This document shows positions 46,621 through 57,080 of a stretch of DNA of 64,000 bases, in pieces. The notes beneath the pieces were generated by a model. It made no database searches and was not told the DNA's origin. It was given only the letters and a program-made list of their open reading frames with translations. The translations under genes were made by a program, and so were the position numbers. The stretch is from Perognathus longimembris pacificus (lineage: Eukaryota; Chordata; Mammalia; Rodentia; Heteromyidae): positions 14,777,086-14,841,085 of the forward strand of contig NC_063188.1 of assembly GCF_023159225.1 (NCBI RefSeq), given 5' to 3'. Numbering within the stretch: the first letter of the stretch is position 1; the number at the start of each line of letters is the position of its first letter.

Positions 46621-46750
46621 AAAAGTTAGATATCCAGAACAAATAGGAGTTTAAGACAATATAGTATAATTAGAGCATATGACAATGTAGTATACAATAG
46701 TGTAAGACAAATAAGAGAAATAAGATCATTATACAGAACTAATGAACTAT

Positions 46751-46772
46751 TTCTTTGACCTTATCTCTTTAG
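46751..46772 (+). promoter_or_regulatory. Putative 3' splice site of the USP26 coding exon
   Basis: A pyrimidine-rich run ending in TCTCTTTAG precedes GTGAACATGG, so an exon could begin at 46773. Untranslated upstream exons would be needed; none was found. Confidence 0.35.
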
Positions 46773-46778
46773 GTGAAC

Positions 46779-46844
46779 ATGGAAAAAAGCAAGCAAACTT
46801 CCAAGATTGTCTGTAATCTAGGAAAATCAATGTTTGATTTGTAA
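46779..46844 (+). CDS. Upstream ORF of 21 codons in the USP26 leader
   Basis: ATG at 46779 opens a 21-codon frame (starting MEKSKQTSK) that ends at the TAA 46842-46844, seven bases before the USP26 start and in another frame. A second ATG in the same frame lies at 46830. If the leader is transcribed this could reduce or gate USP26 translation; there is no sign of a functional peptide. Confidence 0.35.
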   Translation: MEKSKQTSKIVCNLGKSMFDL

Positions 46845-46851
46845 AAAGATT

Positions 46852-49626
46852 ATGGTCTCAGTACTGGTACAAGGTCACATCCAAATGTGGAACAAAAAGG
46901 CATGGATGGCTATGTCAAAAGAAGCATTCATTGAAACTGTGGTAGGAAGAAAGTACATAAAACTTGTGCTCTATTTCAGCACAGGAAAAGTTAAAACTTT
47001 GCTGCTTAGTGATAATATTAAAAGTGTGGTCGTTAAGGCCTGTGAAGAAAACCAGTATCTCCTGCATTTAACTTTTCAAAATAATGACTTCTTGGTTATT
47101 GAAAAAATGTCCCTCCAGGATGCCCAAAAGTTGAAGAGCTTCTTAGACAGAGTCCAACAAAACAGACTTGATCCCTCTGTGACATCCAGCATGCAGAGAG
47201 ATGCCTTTAATAGCACAGACACACAGAATGCCTCTACCAGCTCAACCACAGACAGTATCTTGCCCAGCACAAGTGCACAGAATATCCCTGCCACCTCAGC
47301 CACACAGGAGAGCTCAATCAGTAAGCCTTCACAGAGCCAAGTTTCTAAGCAAACCAATACTGGAGGCGTTGAGGTAGTCAGTGAAGCTAAAACACTTGTT
47401 CCAAAGATTCTTGTCTGTCCATCAACACCTATTAGTAAAGAGTTACACACAAACCAACCTGCCAATAGGAAAAGAACCAAACCATCCAATTCGGACCAGA
47501 ATGAAAACAAGAGCTTACTGGTAGATGGTATGAAATCTAAGGGAGAGTCCTCCAAGTGTGAAAAAAGTTGTGATAATCAATTGGAGGTGGAAAAGAAAAA
47601 GAAATCAGCAATTGAGTTTTCCTTTGTAACCAATTCTGTTGAAAACATCAGCCTAAAGGGCACTGCTTTTCAACCTGCCACTGTGAAGAAATTTTTACCA
47701 TACCTGTTTGGATCCAGCCAGAATGAGGATGGTGTAGATTGGGATGAATTTGAGGTGTTCTTTTCAATGTATCCAGAGAAAATGTTGCGTGGTCTCCCCA
47801 ATTTGGGAAACACCTGTTATATTAATGCAGTTTTACAGTGTCTGTGTTCAATGACACCGTTTGTTAATGATTTACTTAATCAGGGTTACCCATGGTCTGA
47901 AATTCCCCATGATTCTTTCAGCATGTACTTGACACAGGTACTTTTTTTGAAAGATATTTTTAATATGAAAGCCAAGGAGAAGGTCCTTGTAGACATTAAA
48001 ATCGCCATTTCAGTAATAGCAAAGGTATTCTCTAATAACATGCAGAATGATGCTCATGAGTTTCTAAGTCACTGTTTGGATGAGCTGAGGGAGACCGTAC
48101 GAAAGTTAAATGCAATTCAGGAAATGAAAAATAAATGCGGAAAAGGAACTTTACCTAGACAGATTTTTGCTGATAACACTGCAACCAAAAGGCCTTTTTG
48201 TCCTATTTTCACTAATTTTGAGGTTGAGTTGGTGCGTTCTATTTTTTGTAAATCTTGTGGAAATGCTCTTCTCACAACAGACCCAAATAATTTTCTCTCC
48301 ATCAACCTTCCTCAAGGAATGAAAACACGTCCTTTGTCTATTCAGTACGCTCTTGATCATTTCTTTAGTGCAGAGGAGCTTGAGTATAAGTGTGGGAAAT
48401 GTAAGCACAACAGATCTGTTGCAATGCACAAACTCAATAAGCTACCCAGGATCCTTGTTATTCAGCTGAAACGCTATAGCTTTAATGAAACTCAGTCATT
48501 AAGGAAGGATAAACAGGAAGTTATTATCTCCAAGTATTTAAAGCTGTCTTCCCATTGCAATAGGAACACAAAACTACCTGCTCCCCTTAGCAAGAATGGG
48601 GATAGACGAGATAATCAACTATTAAAAGATTTTCAAAAGATGACTTTTGACCTGTTCAATTCATCAGAACCTTCAGAGTTGACCTCAAAGTTCATGGATC
48701 TACCCATTGGATCAGAAAAGGAATCAGAAGCACAAAAATTAGCTCAAGGAGCAAGTAGTAGTGAAGAGCAGCAGAGTTACCTAGGAAGAGAGCCTGATAA
48801 AACTGACTGGGGAGAGGAGATGTGCTTTGAAGAAGAGCTTCTTGAAGAAAAGCTCTCAGCTGGCTCAAAATATCAGGATGACGTTTCTGATTCTCTGGTC
48901 CAAGAGGATGAAGCTAAACCCTCTAGCAGCACAGTTGCATATCTTGCAGATGGTTTTATTGAAAATATGTCTCACAGTCCAAAACTAGACCAATATGAGA
49001 AGACAAATATATCAATGGAGTCAGACTTGCAAAGTATTGGTGAGCGTTGGAGAGATTTATTTGAAGATAACCCTGTTATTCCAGACAAATTCCAAAATAA
49101 GGGCAAACAGACCCAGAAGTATGATAAGGTGAGAATGCAGAAAGAAGCCATTCAACGGGCATTTACTCAAAGCTGTTCAAAGCCAAATGCCCAAGGGCAT
49201 ATGGAGAACCTCACAAGACCTACAGAATTAAGTGAGCAGAAGGCTTGCCTGAATTCCCAGAGTTCACCCTATTCTCCTAGGAAGTCTAGAAATGTGACAA
49301 AGAAAGAATCAGAAGCCAAGACTCGAATGGTAGATGATAAAGATGCTGCTTACACCTATCGTCTCACTGGTGTTATTAGCCATATTGGGAACACCACTCA
49401 TTCAGGCCACTATATCAGTGATGCCTACAACTTTAGTAGGCAGAAGTGGTTCACCTATAATGACCTACATGTAATGAGTATTCCTGAGGTCAGTATGCAG
49501 GAGGCCAGGATTTGCACTGGCTATATCTTCTTTTACATGTATAATGAAACTTTTGAAGAATTGTTGGAGAAGGAGGATTTGAAGAAGAGGTCTAGCCACA
49601 AGGCAGAGTCCTCTCAGAAGGAATAA
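46852..49626 (+). CDS. USP26: Ubiquitin-specific protease 26, single coding exon
   Basis: Cysteine deubiquitinase of the USP37/USP29/USP26 group; USP26 is a testis-expressed, X-linked member in human and mouse. The ATG at 46852 has A at -3 and G at +4 and aligns with known USP26/USP29 starts, giving 924 residues (human USP26 913). The frame stays open 18 bases upstream only to a TTG. In ATG numbering: amino-terminal PH-like domain (about 1-104); S/T/Q-rich linker with an 18-residue tandem repeat (121-156) and basic stretches NRKRTK and KKKK; Cys box GLPNLGNTCY with C322; QNDAHEF; zinc-finger-like C466/C469 and C514/C517; a long variable acidic insert (about 580-830); His box SGHYISDAY with H853; and N870 in FTYND at the third triad position. 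Phrases such as SKEAFIE, EELEYKC and QEVIISKYLK favour USP26 over USP29. No disabling change is seen. Confidence 0.93.
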   Translation: MVSVLVQGHIQMWNKKAWMAMSKEAFIETVVGRKYIKLVLYFSTGKVKTLLLSDNIKSVVVKACEENQYLLHLTFQNNDFLVIEKMSLQDAQKLKSFLDRVQQNRLDPSVTSSMQRDAFNSTDTQNASTSSTTDSILPSTSAQNIPATSATQESSISKPSQSQVSKQTNTGGVEVVSEAKTLVPKILVCPSTPISKELHTNQPANRKRTKPSNSDQNENKSLLVDGMKSKGESSKCEKSCDNQLEVEKKKKSAIEFSFVTNSVENISLKGTAFQPATVKKFLPYLFGSSQNEDGVDWDEFEVFFSMYPEKMLRGLPNLGNTCYINAVLQCLCSMTPFVNDLLNQGYPWSEIPHDSFSMYLTQVLFLKDIFNMKAKEKVLVDIKIAISVIAKVFSNNMQNDAHEFLSHCLDELRETVRKLNAIQEMKNKCGKGTLPRQIFADNTATKRPFCPIFTNFEVELVRSIFCKSCGNALLTTDPNNFLSINLPQGMKTRPLSIQYALDHFFSAEELEYKCGKCKHNRSVAMHKLNKLPRILVIQLKRYSFNETQSLRKDKQEVIISKYLKLSSHCNRNTKLPAPLSKNGDRRDNQLLKDFQKMTFDLFNSSEPSELTSKFMDLPIGSEKESEAQKLAQGASSSEEQQSYLGREPDKTDWGEEMCFEEELLEEKLSAGSKYQDDVSDSLVQEDEAKPSSSTVAYLADGFIENMSHSPKLDQYEKTNISMESDLQSIGERWRDLFEDNPVIPDKFQNKGKQTQKYDKVRMQKEAIQRAFTQSCSKPNAQGHMENLTRPTELSEQKACLNSQSSPYSPRKSRNVTKKESEAKTRMVDDKDAAYTYRLTGVISHIGNTTHSGHYISDAYNFSRQKWFTYNDLHVMSIPEVSMQEARICTGYIFFYMYNETFEELLEKEDLKKRSSHKAESSQKE
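47212..47319 (+). repeat. 54-bp in-frame tandem duplication in the USP26 linker
   Basis: Two diverged 54-base units encode STDTQNASTSSTTDSILP and STSAQNIPATSATQESSI, lengthening a disordered S/T/Q-rich linker before the catalytic domain. Confidence 0.75.
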
Positions 49627-50090
49627 GAGGAATAGACTCCCTTGATGCACAGATCTCCTTGATGGCCTCATTTTTCCCTGTGAAGAGAACTGTACCAGGA
49701 AATCTTTCTCGCACTTCAGTCCCACAGTTCTGACTAGTAGACATTCTCAGCTCCTAGAAGGTGAGAAGTATATTTTTCATGTCTAATGCTTCATTGGTTT
49801 TTAAAAGCATGCTCGTTGAGCCAGTGACATCAGGAGCAGAGAGGAACTCATTAGAAAGCTGGAATTGTGGTGTTTACAGCAGACCAGTAATCTAGAAATT
49901 CGGGGCAAAAGGCAGCAGTCTGATGGAGATTCTGATGCTTCATAAAGTTAGAACCACTATTGTAGTATTTAGAATATTGTGATAGATTTTGTTAGACATT
50001 GTAATTGCTTTTTTTGTAAGGTTTTGATTATGCACTGATGTTTTATATGTATGATTCTTTTACAAACTTCTTAAGATAAAAGACAGCTTG
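49627..50090 (+). other. USP26: Probable USP26 3' UTR
   Basis: Unique sequence after the stop codon. No consensus AATAAA is seen here, so the transcript end is not placed. Confidence 0.35.
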
Positions 50091-50165
50091 GGAATGTAAT
50101 TGCTAAGTGGCTGAGCACTTACCCAGCATGTGGAAGGCCCTGGGTACAAGCACCACAGACACAAG
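50091..50165 (+). repeat. ID-type SINE
   Basis: TAATTGCTAAGTGGCTGAGC and AAGGCCCTGGGTACAAGC; monomeric and diverged. Confidence 0.6.
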
Positions 50166-50784
50166 ATACATGCCCCAAAATCCAGTTTCTCTGCTCATAC
50201 TCAGTGATATGGTAGAAAAATGTTATTGCTGGAACGGAAGCAACCATATCCAGCTAGATTCTGACTAAATGCCACTTGTACTATTTGACTCTTCCTGGGC
50301 AGATATAGATGATGACAGTGGACATCAAGTCTGCAGTCAAGACTGCAGATATGCTTCTAGAAAAGCCCTCCTTTTTCTCAAGTCCAAGAATGGCTATGCA
50401 TGTATATGTTCAGACTTTAATCTTGAGGATGAAGAAGCTGATTTGCTCTCAAAGGATTGGCCCACTTTTCCTGTTCGCTTGTTACCAGGTTGTTGGCCCT
50501 TGGTTATCTGACTCCATATTGGCATTTCAGTATTGTCAGAGACATTGACATTGCCTAAAAGGAACTTTGCTTACCAGGACTTTATCTGGAGAACATTGAA
50601 CCATTTTCTACAGTTAACGAAAGACTAAATCCATATTTCTCCTGCATCTTTGTACCTCCTAGCATTGTCTTTGTTCCTTCAAATGAGTGAACATTAAGTA
50701 CTTTGAAGTGGACTTTCAGGATTTGAAAGACTTAAGTAACAAGACTTGCTGCTGTATCACAAAAACAAAAACAAAAGATATACG
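50166..50784. other. Non-coding stretch downstream of USP26
   Basis: An 80-codon frame at 50269-50511 starts with ATG but shows no domain or family resemblance, so it is not called as a gene. Confidence 0.4.
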
Positions 50785-50995
50785 GAGCCTGGTGTGGTGG
50801 TTCCCACCTGTAATCCCAGCTTCTTAGGAGGTGTAGGTAGGAGGATCATACTATGAGGCCATCTTCAGGCAAAAGGAGCAAGACCACATGTGGACTTAAG
50901 CAAAAAGGGCTGGTGTGTGACTCAAATAGAGAACTTGGCAGTAAGTGCAAGGCCTTGAGTTTAAAGTCGAGCACCACCCATAATAAAAACAAGCA
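50785..50995 (+). repeat. B1-like plus ID-like SINE
   Basis: GGTGTGGTGGTTCCCACCTG and TAATCCCAGCTTCTTAGGAG head, ID-like end, A-rich tail containing AATAAA at 50982. Confidence 0.65.
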
Positions 50996-51744
50996 AAAGA
51001 ATCCTATATGAAGAAATTGGCATGGATTCTGGAGTGTTTGTGTTGTGTAAGCACATGTAACCCAGGGATTGAATAATACTCATAATACCAAACATGTAAC
51101 ATCTCTGTAAGGCTTTTTCTTGCCTGTGAGGTTAGTGACTGTAGTACATTTGTTAGGAACAAATGACTTGTTCTAAAGAAGGGTTCTTAAGACTTGAATT
51201 ACGAGGCTTTCTCATGTTCAATCCCACCTTTACCAACAGGTGTTTCCCTCCTGTGTACAAGTTTAAGCTACATAGTGCAACTGTATTCATCTAAGGATTT
51301 ATTGTCGACATTCTTCACACTAGTGGCCTTTAAAGAAGTGAATTCTAATTTAGTAGTGTGAAGTGAAGAAGTTAGATACTGCCCCTAAGGCATTCTATTG
51401 TTGGGTCTGTAGTATGTGTAAAAGTAGATTTGAATGATAGCTGAAGATTGTAGGGATGCAGATTACATTCTGTATAGGACTTGAGCAGGTGAGGTGAAGA
51501 TAAGATTGGAGCTGCCTGAAGGGGCGGCAAACTGGGTGACAGTTTGGCTTCCAAATGACAAAATTTGGCCTCATTTTACAATAGATAATTTGTGAGGCTT
51601 GTGACAGACTTTCAAAGTATAGTTTTTGTAAGCGTGTGAGTCTGGTTTTGAGGAGTGTAAATAGACAAGTTGAGATTTAGCTTTTTTGAATGGAGTTTAT
51701 ATCCTGAACATATTCTAAAGTACAGTGTATTTCTAAATGTAGGG
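50996..51744. other. Non-coding stretch
   Basis: No recognised gene or repeat, although GTGAAGAAGTTAGATA near 51362 echoes the tandem repeat that follows. Confidence 0.35.
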
Positions 51745-52165
51745 CATATTGAAAGGTGAAGAGACAGAAGGAGTTAGATATACACAAGGACAATCTTGGG
51801 TGCACTCCATCACTGGGTAAAGGGAAATTCTGAGTGGCTGTATACTATGCGCATACAGTCTTAGAGTAGATTGTAAGGTGAAGAAACAGGAGGAGTTCCA
51901 CATACTAGATGGTTATATGGGGTAGACTGAAAAGTGAAGAGACAGGACTTGCATTTATGACAGGATCCATCTTGGGCGGACTCCATCAATGGTGTCTGAA
52001 AGGAAATTCTGAGTGGTTGTGTGTTCCTGTAAACTATGTGTTTGTAGGGTAGACTGAAAAGTGAAGAGATGGAGCTACCATGTACATAGGGATAATCTTG
52101 GGTGGAGTCCTGTCAGCTCTGTGTAAAAGGAAATTGGTTGTATGCTATGCACATGTTCTCTTATT
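51745..52165 (+). repeat. Degenerate tandem repeat downstream of USP26
   Basis: Units begin TTGAAAGGTGAAGAGACAG (51750), TGTAAGGTGAAGAAACAG (51870), CTGAAAAGTGAAGAGACAG (51927) and CTGAAAAGTGAAGAGATGG (52053). They share AATCTTGGGTGGACTCC and AGGGAAATTCTGAGTGG. Unit length is about 120 bases, with one truncated unit. Confidence 0.8.
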
Positions 52166-53105
52166 TCAAATAAAAAATGGAAGTATCTCTTCAACAATTG
52201 AGTGGCTGTTGGTTGTAAGTTGGTTCTTCAGTGTATGGGTCCATAGAAATAGCAAATGAAAGGGTGCAAGTCCCTATCCAGTTGGTAGGTGAACAAATGG
52301 GTATCAGAAAACAATGCTTATGATGTTTGTTTCTCTGCCTTACCAGATAGATGTTAAAAAGCAGCCAGTATTGGCTGAATTGGAAAGTCAAGAAAACTGG
52401 AATAAACATGATTCCATCAGCAGTGGGAACCCATTCTATCCTTCATCCACCCAGGGGTGACCAGCTGCAATGGCTACCACCTAAAGAGGCACAATTCAGG
52501 AAAGCTGAGACTAGGGCTTTTATACCCCAAGAGGTTTGACCACTTGTCCCTATCCATCAAATCAAAGGAGATACATCACACAGCACCAGCATGCCACAGA
52601 AAGTTTGCAGGTGCAGACATTTGTGTAAGGATGTATATATAGTGAACTGGGGATACAGAAGTATGCACAATGATTAAATGACCATGGTCCAAGGATGGCA
52701 TGATCTGGTAGAGAGAAGAACTTTGGGGATCCTGGGGAACTGGATAATGCATGGCAGGTGTTCCCTGTGAGACACGAGGGGCTTTGTGCAGAACCAGGTC
52801 ATCAACCATGGCCAAATCTCCTTTTTGGGGAGGACTGAGAGTCTTTATTTGTTACAGGATTATGAAGGCTTGGACATACAGAATCTCCTTAACTTTGAAA
52901 CCTTTTACAGAATAGATTTAACGGTAGGGTATAGTATAAAGGCTCCCGTTTAAAGGCCATTGGTAATCCCTAAGTGAGGAATCATTTCAGAAAGAGGTGT
53001 TTTGTCCTTAAGTTGTTGGGACAGTCTGAGGGACTAGAAGATGCTCTGCCCATTTTGCCTTGTCAGGAAAGACATGACAATAAGAAGAAAAAAATGCCTA
53101 AACAG
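52166..53105. other. Non-coding stretch
   Basis: AATAAA occurs at 52169-52174, but nothing links it to a transcript. No gene or repeat recognised. Confidence 0.4.
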
Positions 53106-53109
53106 GAAC

Positions 53110-53205
53110 CACACTAGAAGAGGTAGAGTGTAGGCCTTGAGAGAAAGAGAAGCAAGAGCATGAGGCCCTGAGCTCAAGCCCCACTACTGGCACAAAAATA
53201 AAAGG
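53110..53205 (+). repeat. Geo-type SINE half
   Basis: GGTAGAGTGTAGGCCTTGAG and GCCCTGAGCTCAAGCCCC with an A-rich tail; the left half is absent. Confidence 0.6.
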
Positions 53206-53975
53206 CTAAACAGGAAGGCATTGGTACATATAGATTGACAGCCATCTGTGGTCCCAATTATACTCAGATAGGGTCCTGGGGCATCCTGAGGAACCCTGGT
53301 GAGGGGAATATCTCTAGCCTTAGGTGAATGCCAGTGCGCCTCCAGGCACAGTGTCCTATGCATAAGTCTCTTCTGACTCAGGTGTGTTCCCCTGCCCTTT
53401 GCATCCTTACTATTATCTCAGGCTTGATACATTTTAGAAAAGGTTATTTTTGAAATGTGGACAAAGAAAGTCAGGATGGGGTTTGACATAAACAATCTAG
53501 GGCAAAGCGAACCAGGGTGGTGAAAGTACCCATTCTAGAAAATGAAACCCATCCATTCCACATCTTGCAACACTTCCCAGTTTTGAAAGTAGGGAGATAG
53601 ATCCTTCGAATGAGTGAAAATTTCCCCAAAGATGACTGATAAGATATAGACCCAATACTGGAGAAACTGACCCCACAGGTCTTCACATCAGGTGAAGTTT
53701 GATCTAACAGATTGTGCACTCTCCCTTTTCATCAGATGGAAAATGAAAGGAAATCAGGCCCCAAGCAGGCACAGTAGGGAAGAAATAGAGTGAATGTTTA
53801 TAACCTAGAAGACTTTTTCCTCATTGAGGAAAAAAAAGATGTTTTCTCCTAATTGACATCTAAAGCTTTCATACATAAGATTATTACTACCACAGCCAGA
53901 GCTAGTTGATTCATGGCCAGGAATTATGTAGCAACAACTCTACTTGTTTTGATTGGTGGGTTGATTTGGGGTTTT
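53206..53975. other. Non-coding stretch
   Basis: No recognised gene or repeat. Confidence 0.4.
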
Positions 53976-53977
53976 CT

Positions 53978-54203
53978 TGTGCCAGTCCTGATACTCAGGA
54001 CCTGGGTAGTGTCTGAGCTTTTGTATTCAAGGCTAGTGTGCTCTATCACTTGAGCCACAGCTCCATTTCTGGCTTTTTTGGTGGTTAATTGGTGATAAGA
54101 GTCTCAGACTTCTGCTCTGGCTGGCTGGCTTTAAACCACAATCTTCAAATCTTAGTCTCCTGAGTAGCTAGGATTTACAAGCATGAGCCACTGGCACCTG
54201 GCA
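53978..54203 (-). repeat. 7SL-like/Geo composite SINE
   Basis: TTGTGCCAGTCCTGATACTC to AAGCATGAGCCACTGGCACC. Confidence 0.8.
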
Positions 54204-54474
54204 AGGATTTTTTAAAATACTTTTGTATTTTTATTTTTTGCTATTAAAACTAATAGCCAGGCTAGTCTTACAAACTTAATGAGTTTCATCAATGAGGTTT
54301 CACCAGAGGAACAGAATCAGCAGAGTATGAAAAATACATGTATACATGTTTATATGGAGCTGGTGTGATTATTGCCACACCAGAGAGCTGGTGAAACATT
54401 GGTTCTAGGTGCTTCTATGAAAATGATTCTAGAAGACACTAGTATTTAAATCAGTAGTCAAAAAAGATATGCTC

Positions 54475-54677
54475 GGGCTGGGAATATGGCCTAGTGGCAA
54501 GAGTGCTTGCCTCCAACACATGAAGCTCTCGGTTCGATTCCCCAGCACCACATATATGGAAAACGGCCAGAATGGGCGCTGTGGCTCAGGTGGCAGAGTG
54601 CTAGCCTTGAGCGGGAAGAAGCCAGGGACAGTGCTCAGGCCTTGAGTCCAAGGCCCAGGACCGGCCAAAAAAAAAAA
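54475..54677 (+). repeat. IDL-Geo SINE, GCGGGAAG subfamily
   Basis: AAAAAAGATATGCTC flanks both sides (54460-54474 and 54678-54692). It carries TTGAGCGGGAAGAAGCC and a perfect B box GGTTCGATTCC. Confidence 0.95.
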
Positions 54678-54778
54678 AAAAAAGATATGCTCACCAGGAG
54701 TGGAGGAAAATAGCCAGTTTGTTAAGGCTCCGACGAGTAGAAAAAGTCATAGGTGGCATGTCAATATGTTGCTCGTAG

Positions 54779-54985
54779 GGGCTGGGGATATAGCCTAGCG
54801 GCAAGAGTGCCTGCCTCGGGTACACGAGGCCCTAGGTTCGATTCCCCAGCACCACATATACAGAAAACAGCCAGAAGCGGTGCTGTGGCTCAAGTGGCAG
54901 AGTGCTAGCCTTGAGCGGGAAGAAGCCAGGGACAGTGCTCAGGCCCTGAGTCCAAGGCCCAGGACTGGCAAAAAAAAAAAAAAAA
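54779..54985 (+). repeat. IDL-Geo SINE, GCGGGAAG subfamily
   Basis: ATGTTGCTCGTAG is repeated exactly (54766-54778 and 54986-54998). It shares TACACGAGGCCCTAGG and GCGGGAAG with the copy at 28071. Confidence 0.95.
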
Positions 54986-54998
54986 ATGTTGCTCGTAG

Positions 54999-56010
54999 AC
55001 ATAAGTACACTTGGTTCTTTGGCCCTCAGACTCCAAGTATACTTCCACCATTTTGCTTGCTTGAATTGGAGGTTTCTGGTTTGTATTGGGATCACACCAC
55101 TGACTTTCCTGTACCTTTAAACTGCAGGTGAAAGATCAGACAGCGTCCCTAATCACATAAGCCAATCTCTCATGGCAAGTATTTCTGTCTCTTTACCTAT
55201 TGTCAACTATCTGTCTTTTTCTGAATTACACAGGGCAGTCCAGTGTGCTGGAAACTTGGGCAAGATTCAGTTAAATCCATAAGGCAAACTAGCAGGTTGA
55301 AAATGACTGCAGTTTTCAAGCCTAATTTCTTCTCTAGGAAATTTAGATTTTGCTCTTAAGGCTCTTAACTGATGGATGAAGCTAGCCATATACCAAAGGG
55401 GAGTAATATCTTTTTGTAAAGTCAGCAGGTTATCAGTGAACAAAATAGCTGCACAGGAACACCAAAATTACTATTTGAATAACAAATGGAACTAATCATC
55501 ATGTGTTAAATGCAGAATCTCAGAAGAGCATGAACAATGCTGTGCAGTTTCTGTTATAATCCTAAATTATTACAGGATAAAGTATTAGGAACAAAATTTC
55601 ATGAGGAATGTATTAAGGATATTAAAGATAAAAACTCACATCCTGGGGAAACATTTCTTTAGACTATTTTGGAAAATTCCCAACCAGTTATCCAGCTTCA
55701 TTTGCAGGAACTATCATTGACGGACCACAATTTTTTATGTCAAAAAATGTAGTGCATAGAATTAGAAGTTCTCCAAGAATGGCACATCTCAAAGAGGTTA
55801 ATTTCCTTTATAGTTCTACTTGTATGAATCATGAGTTGCTGATATTTCTGGACAGCATCTCTGTATTTCTGCCTTTTCTATTAGTGTCTCTAATGTTCAA
55901 TCCACTGTTCTCAATGGGAACACACCAGTTTGCCATTTTCTGCAAGTCACAAAATTTCCAGCCCCTAAAATATAGATATATACAGTTGTTATCCATATGT
56001 TTTTATGTTG
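54999..56010. other. Non-coding stretch without SINEs
   Basis: No recognised gene or repeat in about 1 kb. Confidence 0.4.
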
Positions 56011-56014
56011 CTAT

Positions 56015-56250
56015 GTTGTGTGTATGTGTGTACATGCACACGTGTGCACCAGTTATGGGGCTTGAACTAAGGGCCTCAGTGCTGTCCCTGAGTTTTTTTT
56101 GCTCAAGGCTAGCATTCGACCACTTGAGCCAGAGTGCCACTTAGTTTTTCTGATAGCTTAGAAGAGTCTCCTAGACTTTCCTGCCTGGGCTGGCTTCCAG
56201 TTGGGATCCTCAGATATTAACCCCCTGTAACTAGGATTACACGCTTTTAT
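56015..56250 (-). repeat. (TG)n and composite SINE
   Basis: GTGTGTATGTGTGTACATGC leads into CACCAGTTATGGGGCTTGAA; the head ends GTAACTAGGATTACACGC. Confidence 0.7.
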
Positions 56251-56611
56251 ATTGTTATTTTAAGGACACTGGTAATGTCAAAAATGAAGATTGGGGTCAG
56301 CAAACTGTTCATGAACTTTCTGACCTACTACATTTATAAAGAATTTTTCATTGGGATATAGCTGTGTCAATTCACTACATGGTGTCTAACTACAAATTAA
56401 CTGTCAAAAGACCCAGAAAGCCTGAACTACTGCCTGTGGACCTTTAAAGGACAAGCGACTTATAAAATGGTAATAACAATGAAAAAATTAATAATAAAAA
56501 GGACAAGTTTGCTAACCCTTTCTATAGGCTAATGTTGGAATTCCTCACTAAGTAGACCATTTGGGAATTTTCCTGTTGATAAAGAAAGTACCCTGGATAG
56601 CTAAAAGTACT
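56251..56611. other. Non-coding stretch
   Basis: Nothing recognised. Confidence 0.35.
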
Positions 56612-56800
56612 TCAGCCCAGCACCAGTAGCACAAGCCTGTCATCCTAGCTACTCAGAGGCTGAGATCTGAGGATCATGATTCAAAGCCAGGCTGGCCAGG
56701 AAAGTCTGTGAGACTCATCTCCATTTAAACATTCCACGCTTCATGTGGCAAAGAATGGCACAGAGGATCTGCACCAAGAGTTTGAACTAATATCCCAAAG
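56612..56800 (+). repeat. 7SL-like/Geo composite SINE
   Basis: CCAGCACCAGTAGCACAAGC and CTGAGATCTGAGGATCATG head; the Geo half is degraded. Confidence 0.7.
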
Positions 56801-56852
56801 AGAAAAGGATGCCAGTTGAAGCAAATTCAGTTAGCGTTAACAAAAACTAACA

Positions 56853-57080
56853 CTGGGCACCAGTGGCTCACGCCTGTAATCCTAGCTACTCAGGAGACTG
56901 AGATCTGAGGATCGTAGTTCAAAGTCATCCGGGGCAGGAAAGTCCGTGAGACTCTTTTCTTCAATTAACCACCAAAAAAGACAAATCCATAAGTTGGAGG
57001 TATGGCCCAAGTGAATGAGTGCTAAAAAGCTCATTGACAGTGTCTAGTCCCTGAGTTCAACCCCAAAAACAACAACAAAA
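56853..57080 (+). repeat. 7SL-like/Geo composite SINE
   Basis: GGGCACCAGTGGCTCACGCC and CTGTAATCCTAGCTACTCAG are well kept; ends CTGAGTTCAACCCC with a CAACAA tail. Confidence 0.85.

Noticed and set aside
46834..46851. Six-residue longer USP26 amino terminus
   Set aside because: It would start on TTG, whereas the ATG at 46852 has a strong context and aligns with known family starts.
46852..49626. Assignment to USP29 at a PEG3-like imprinted locus, suggested by the YY1 array at the window start
   Set aside because: Motifs across the protein agree better with USP26, and no PEG3 sequence is visible. The array is 46 kb away and proves no link.
50269..50511. 80-codon ORF downstream of USP26 as a separate gene
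   Set aside because: No domain, no recognised relatives and no regulatory context; it could be chance within a 3' UTR.
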